Of a DNA stretch of 64,000 bases, positions 62,256 through 64,000 are shown in pieces. The DNA is taken from the NCBI RefSeq assembly GCF_024623785.1, contig NZ_JANKBZ010000001.1, forward strand, positions 186,001 to 250,000. Direction: 5' to 3'. The stretch is from Archangium lipolyticum. GTDB taxonomy: Bacteria > Myxococcota > Myxococcia > Myxococcales > Myxococcaceae. The notes below the pieces were generated by a model. It worked only from the letters and a program-made list of their open reading frames with translations, was not told where the DNA came from and did no database searches. The first letter of the stretch is position 1, and each line of letters opens with the position of its first letter. Position numbers and translations under genes: made by a program.

Positions 62256-64000
62256 TCAGCCCGGGAGCGCGGAGGCGATCGGCTCCAGTTGCTGCACCTT
62301 CACGTTCGTCACCTTGCCCGTCTTCTCCAGCGTCCCCTGCCCCACCAGGAACAGCGCGCCGTGGATGTCCTTGCGGAACCGCGCGTACGCGTCCGGTGGC
62401 ACCACCAGGTTCGCGATCCCCGTCTCGTCCTCCAGTGACAGGAAGCAGAACCCCTTCGCCGTGGGCGGCATCTGCCGGCAGATGAGCATGCCGCCCACCG
62501 CCACCCGCGCCCCCGCACGCACCCGCTCCAGCCCCGCCGCCGTCACCGCGCCGCGCTTGCGCAGCGCCGGGCGCAACAGCTCCAGCGGGTGTTTCTCCAG
62601 GGACAGGCCCACCGTCTCGAAGTCCGTGCTCACCCGCTCCGCCACGTTCATCCGCGGCAGCTCCACCTGCGTCCCGTCCATCGCCATCCCGAAGAACAGG
62701 TCCGTCTCCTCCAGCGGGCCCAGCGCCTGGATCTCCCACAGCGCGTCCCGCCGCGAGCCGCAGAGGCTCCCCAGCGCCCCCGCCAGCGCCAGCCGCGCCA
62801 GCTCGTGCCGGGGCACCCGCGTCCGCCGCGCCATCTCCCCGAGGCTCGTGAACCGTCCGTCCCGCCGCGCCGCTTCCACGCGCCGCCCCGTCGTCTCCTG
62901 GAGCCCTCGCACCATCCGCAACCCCAGCCGCAGCGCCCCGCCCTCCTCCATCGTGCAGTCCCACCCCGAGTGGTTCACGTCCACGCCCCGCACCTCCACC
63001 CCATGCCGCTGCGCGTCCCCCACCAGCGTGTGCGGTGCGTAGAAGCCCATCGGCTGCGAGTTCAACAACGCCGTCGTGAACGCCGCCGGGTAGTGGCACT
63101 TCAGCCACGACGACGCGTACGCCAGCAGCGCGAAGCTCGCCGAGTGGCTCTCCGGGAAGCCGTAGTGTGCGAAGCCTCGGAACTGGCGGAACAGCGTGTC
63201 CACGTACTCGGGCGTGTACCCCCGCGCGACTCCGCCCTCCACGAAGCGCTGATGGAAGGGCCCCAGCCGCTCCTCCGCGCGCTTGTGTGACAGCGCCCGC
63301 CGCAGCCCGTCCGCCTCCGCTGGCGTGAAGCCCGCCACCGCCATCGCCAGCTTCATCGCCTGCTCCTGGAAGAGCGGCACCCCCAGCGTCTTCTGGAGGA
63401 TCTTCCGCACGTCCTCCGAGGGGTACTCCACCGGCTCCTTCCCCTCCCGCCTCCGCAGGTACGGGTGCACCATGTCTCCCACGATGGGCCCCGGACGGAT
63501 GAGCGCGATCTCCACCACCAGGTCGTAGAAGCACCGCGGCTTCAGCCTCGGCAGCATGTTCATCTGCGCCCGGCTCTCGATCTGGAACACCCCGATCGAG
63601 TCCGCGTTGCACAGCATGTCGTAGACCCGGGGATCCTCCGCCGGAATCGTGGCCAGCGACAGCTCGCGCCCGTGGTGCTCCTTGATCAGCGCCAGGCACT
63701 TGGCCAGCGCCGTCAGCATCCCCAGCCCCAGCAGATCCACCTTCAGGACGCCCACCGCCTCCAGGTCGTCCTTCTCCCACTGCACCACCGTGCGGCCCTT
63801 CATCGCCGCGTTCTCCACCGGGATCATCTCCACCAGCGGCTCGCGTGTGATCACGAACCCGCCCACGTGGATGGAGAGGTGCCTCGGGAAGCTCTCGATC
63901 TCCCGCGCCAGCGCCAGCGTCTGCCGCACCCGCCGGTCCTCCTCCGACAGCCCCACCTCCTTCAGCAGCTCCGTCGACATCTCACCGCCGTGCGAGCCCG
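62256..64000 (-). CDS. dnaE2: Error-prone DNA polymerase III alpha subunit DnaE2/ImuC, N-terminus beyond window
   Basis: The frame is open to the right edge, so the N-terminal PHP domain and the active-site aspartates are not in view. The present 580 residues cover the distal polymerase, fingers and OB regions: RHLSIHVGGFVITREPL, VLKVDLLGLGMLTALAKCL, SIGVFQIESRAQMNML, EIALIRPGPIVGDMVHPYLRR, GVPLFQEQAMKLAMAVAGF, and the OB-type VGGMLICRQMPPTAKGFCFLSLEDETG. RPGPIVGDMVHPYLRR and the short C-terminus (no tau-binding tail) mark DnaE2, the damage-tolerance polymerase that works with ImuA/ImuB. Those partners must lie beyond the window. Confidence 0.92.
   Translation of the reverse strand, partial: GSHGGEMSTELLKEVGLSEEDRRVRQTLALAREIESFPRHLSIHVGGFVITREPLVEMIPVENAAMKGRTVVQWEKDDLEAVGVLKVDLLGLGMLTALAKCLALIKEHHGRELSLATIPAEDPRVYDMLCNADSIGVFQIESRAQMNMLPRLKPRCFYDLVVEIALIRPGPIVGDMVHPYLRRREGKEPVEYPSEDVRKILQKTLGVPLFQEQAMKLAMAVAGFTPAEADGLRRALSHKRAEERLGPFHQRFVEGGVARGYTPEYVDTLFRQFRGFAHYGFPESHSASFALLAYASSWLKCHYPAAFTTALLNSQPMGFYAPHTLVGDAQRHGVEVRGVDVNHSGWDCTMEEGGALRLGLRMVRGLQETTGRRVEAARRDGRFTSLGEMARRTRVPRHELARLALAGALGSLCGSRRDALWEIQALGPLEETDLFFGMAMDGTQVELPRMNVAERVSTDFETVGLSLEKHPLELLRPALRKRGAVTAAGLERVRAGARVAVGGMLICRQMPPTAKGFCFLSLEDETGIANLVVPPDAYARFRKDIHGALFLVGQGTLEKTGKVTNVKVQQLEPIASALPG

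Overview
This is a high-GC chromosome segment that reads like a myxobacterium of the suborder Cystobacterineae (Archangium, Cystobacter, Melittangium or Myxococcus relatives). That placement is inferred from content: a very large secreted CARDB/Ig-type protein, a SitA-type lipoprotein toxin, a sigma-54 activator with a GAF sensor, a eukaryotic-like Ser/Thr kinase coupled to an FHA/GAF adenylate cyclase, several orphan histidine kinases, an ECF sigma/anti-sigma pair and DnaE2. No rRNA, tRNA, CRISPR array or complete insertion sequence was seen.

Layout. 1-15375 is one minus-strand reading frame of more than 5100 codons that leaves the left edge. Its N-terminus has a signal peptide, an HExxH zinc-protease-like domain and an alpha/alpha toroid, followed by thousands of residues of CARDB, FlgD-like, beta-propeller, FN3 and Ig modules. 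It diverges from a SurA-like lipoprotein. 16-19 kb is a translationally coupled minus operon with two SPFH proteins. 19-24 kb holds an MBL-fold hydrolase, a GAF/sigma-54 activator and a sensor kinase. 24-30 kb carries a GIDE-like membrane protein, the kinase-cyclase pair and an outer-membrane-type lipoprotein. 30-34 kb has truD and an ECF sigma, anti-sigma and STN/bactofilin-like operon. 34-38 kb has a membrane protein, a two-gene sarcosine-oxidase-like flavoenzyme and an atypical SDR. 38-46 kb is mixed metabolism and stress: a V8-like protease, a universal stress protein, a SpoIIAA-like protein, an O-methyltransferase, an acyltransferase, exonuclease III, an alpha/beta hydrolase and a PhyH dioxygenase. 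46-54 kb has a multi-sensor histidine kinase, a TonB-like protein, a WbqC-like protein, a proline-rich AAA ATPase and an AidB-like acyl-CoA dehydrogenase.

53.9-55.0 kb is a conspicuously AT-rich two-gene insert of unknown function. 55.5-59.3 kb holds two hydrolases and a polymorphic toxin/immunity pair (SitA5-like lipoprotein nuclease plus a DUF2019-like HEAT protein, ATGA-coupled). 59.4-61.3 kb is an SPFH plus NAD-kinase-like pair, followed by a small envelope protein, and the right edge holds the C-terminal part of DnaE2.

A 42-bp intergenic element with a perfect 9-bp inverted repeat occurs four times (16.1, 50.2, 59.3 and 62.2 kb). The most interesting items for follow-up are the giant metalloprotease/toroid/CARDB protein with its divergent chaperone-like lipoprotein, the low-GC two-gene module, the toxin/immunity pair, and the SPFH plus degenerate NAD-kinase-like operon. 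Start sites were chosen from ribosome binding sites and overlaps and are uncertain where stated.
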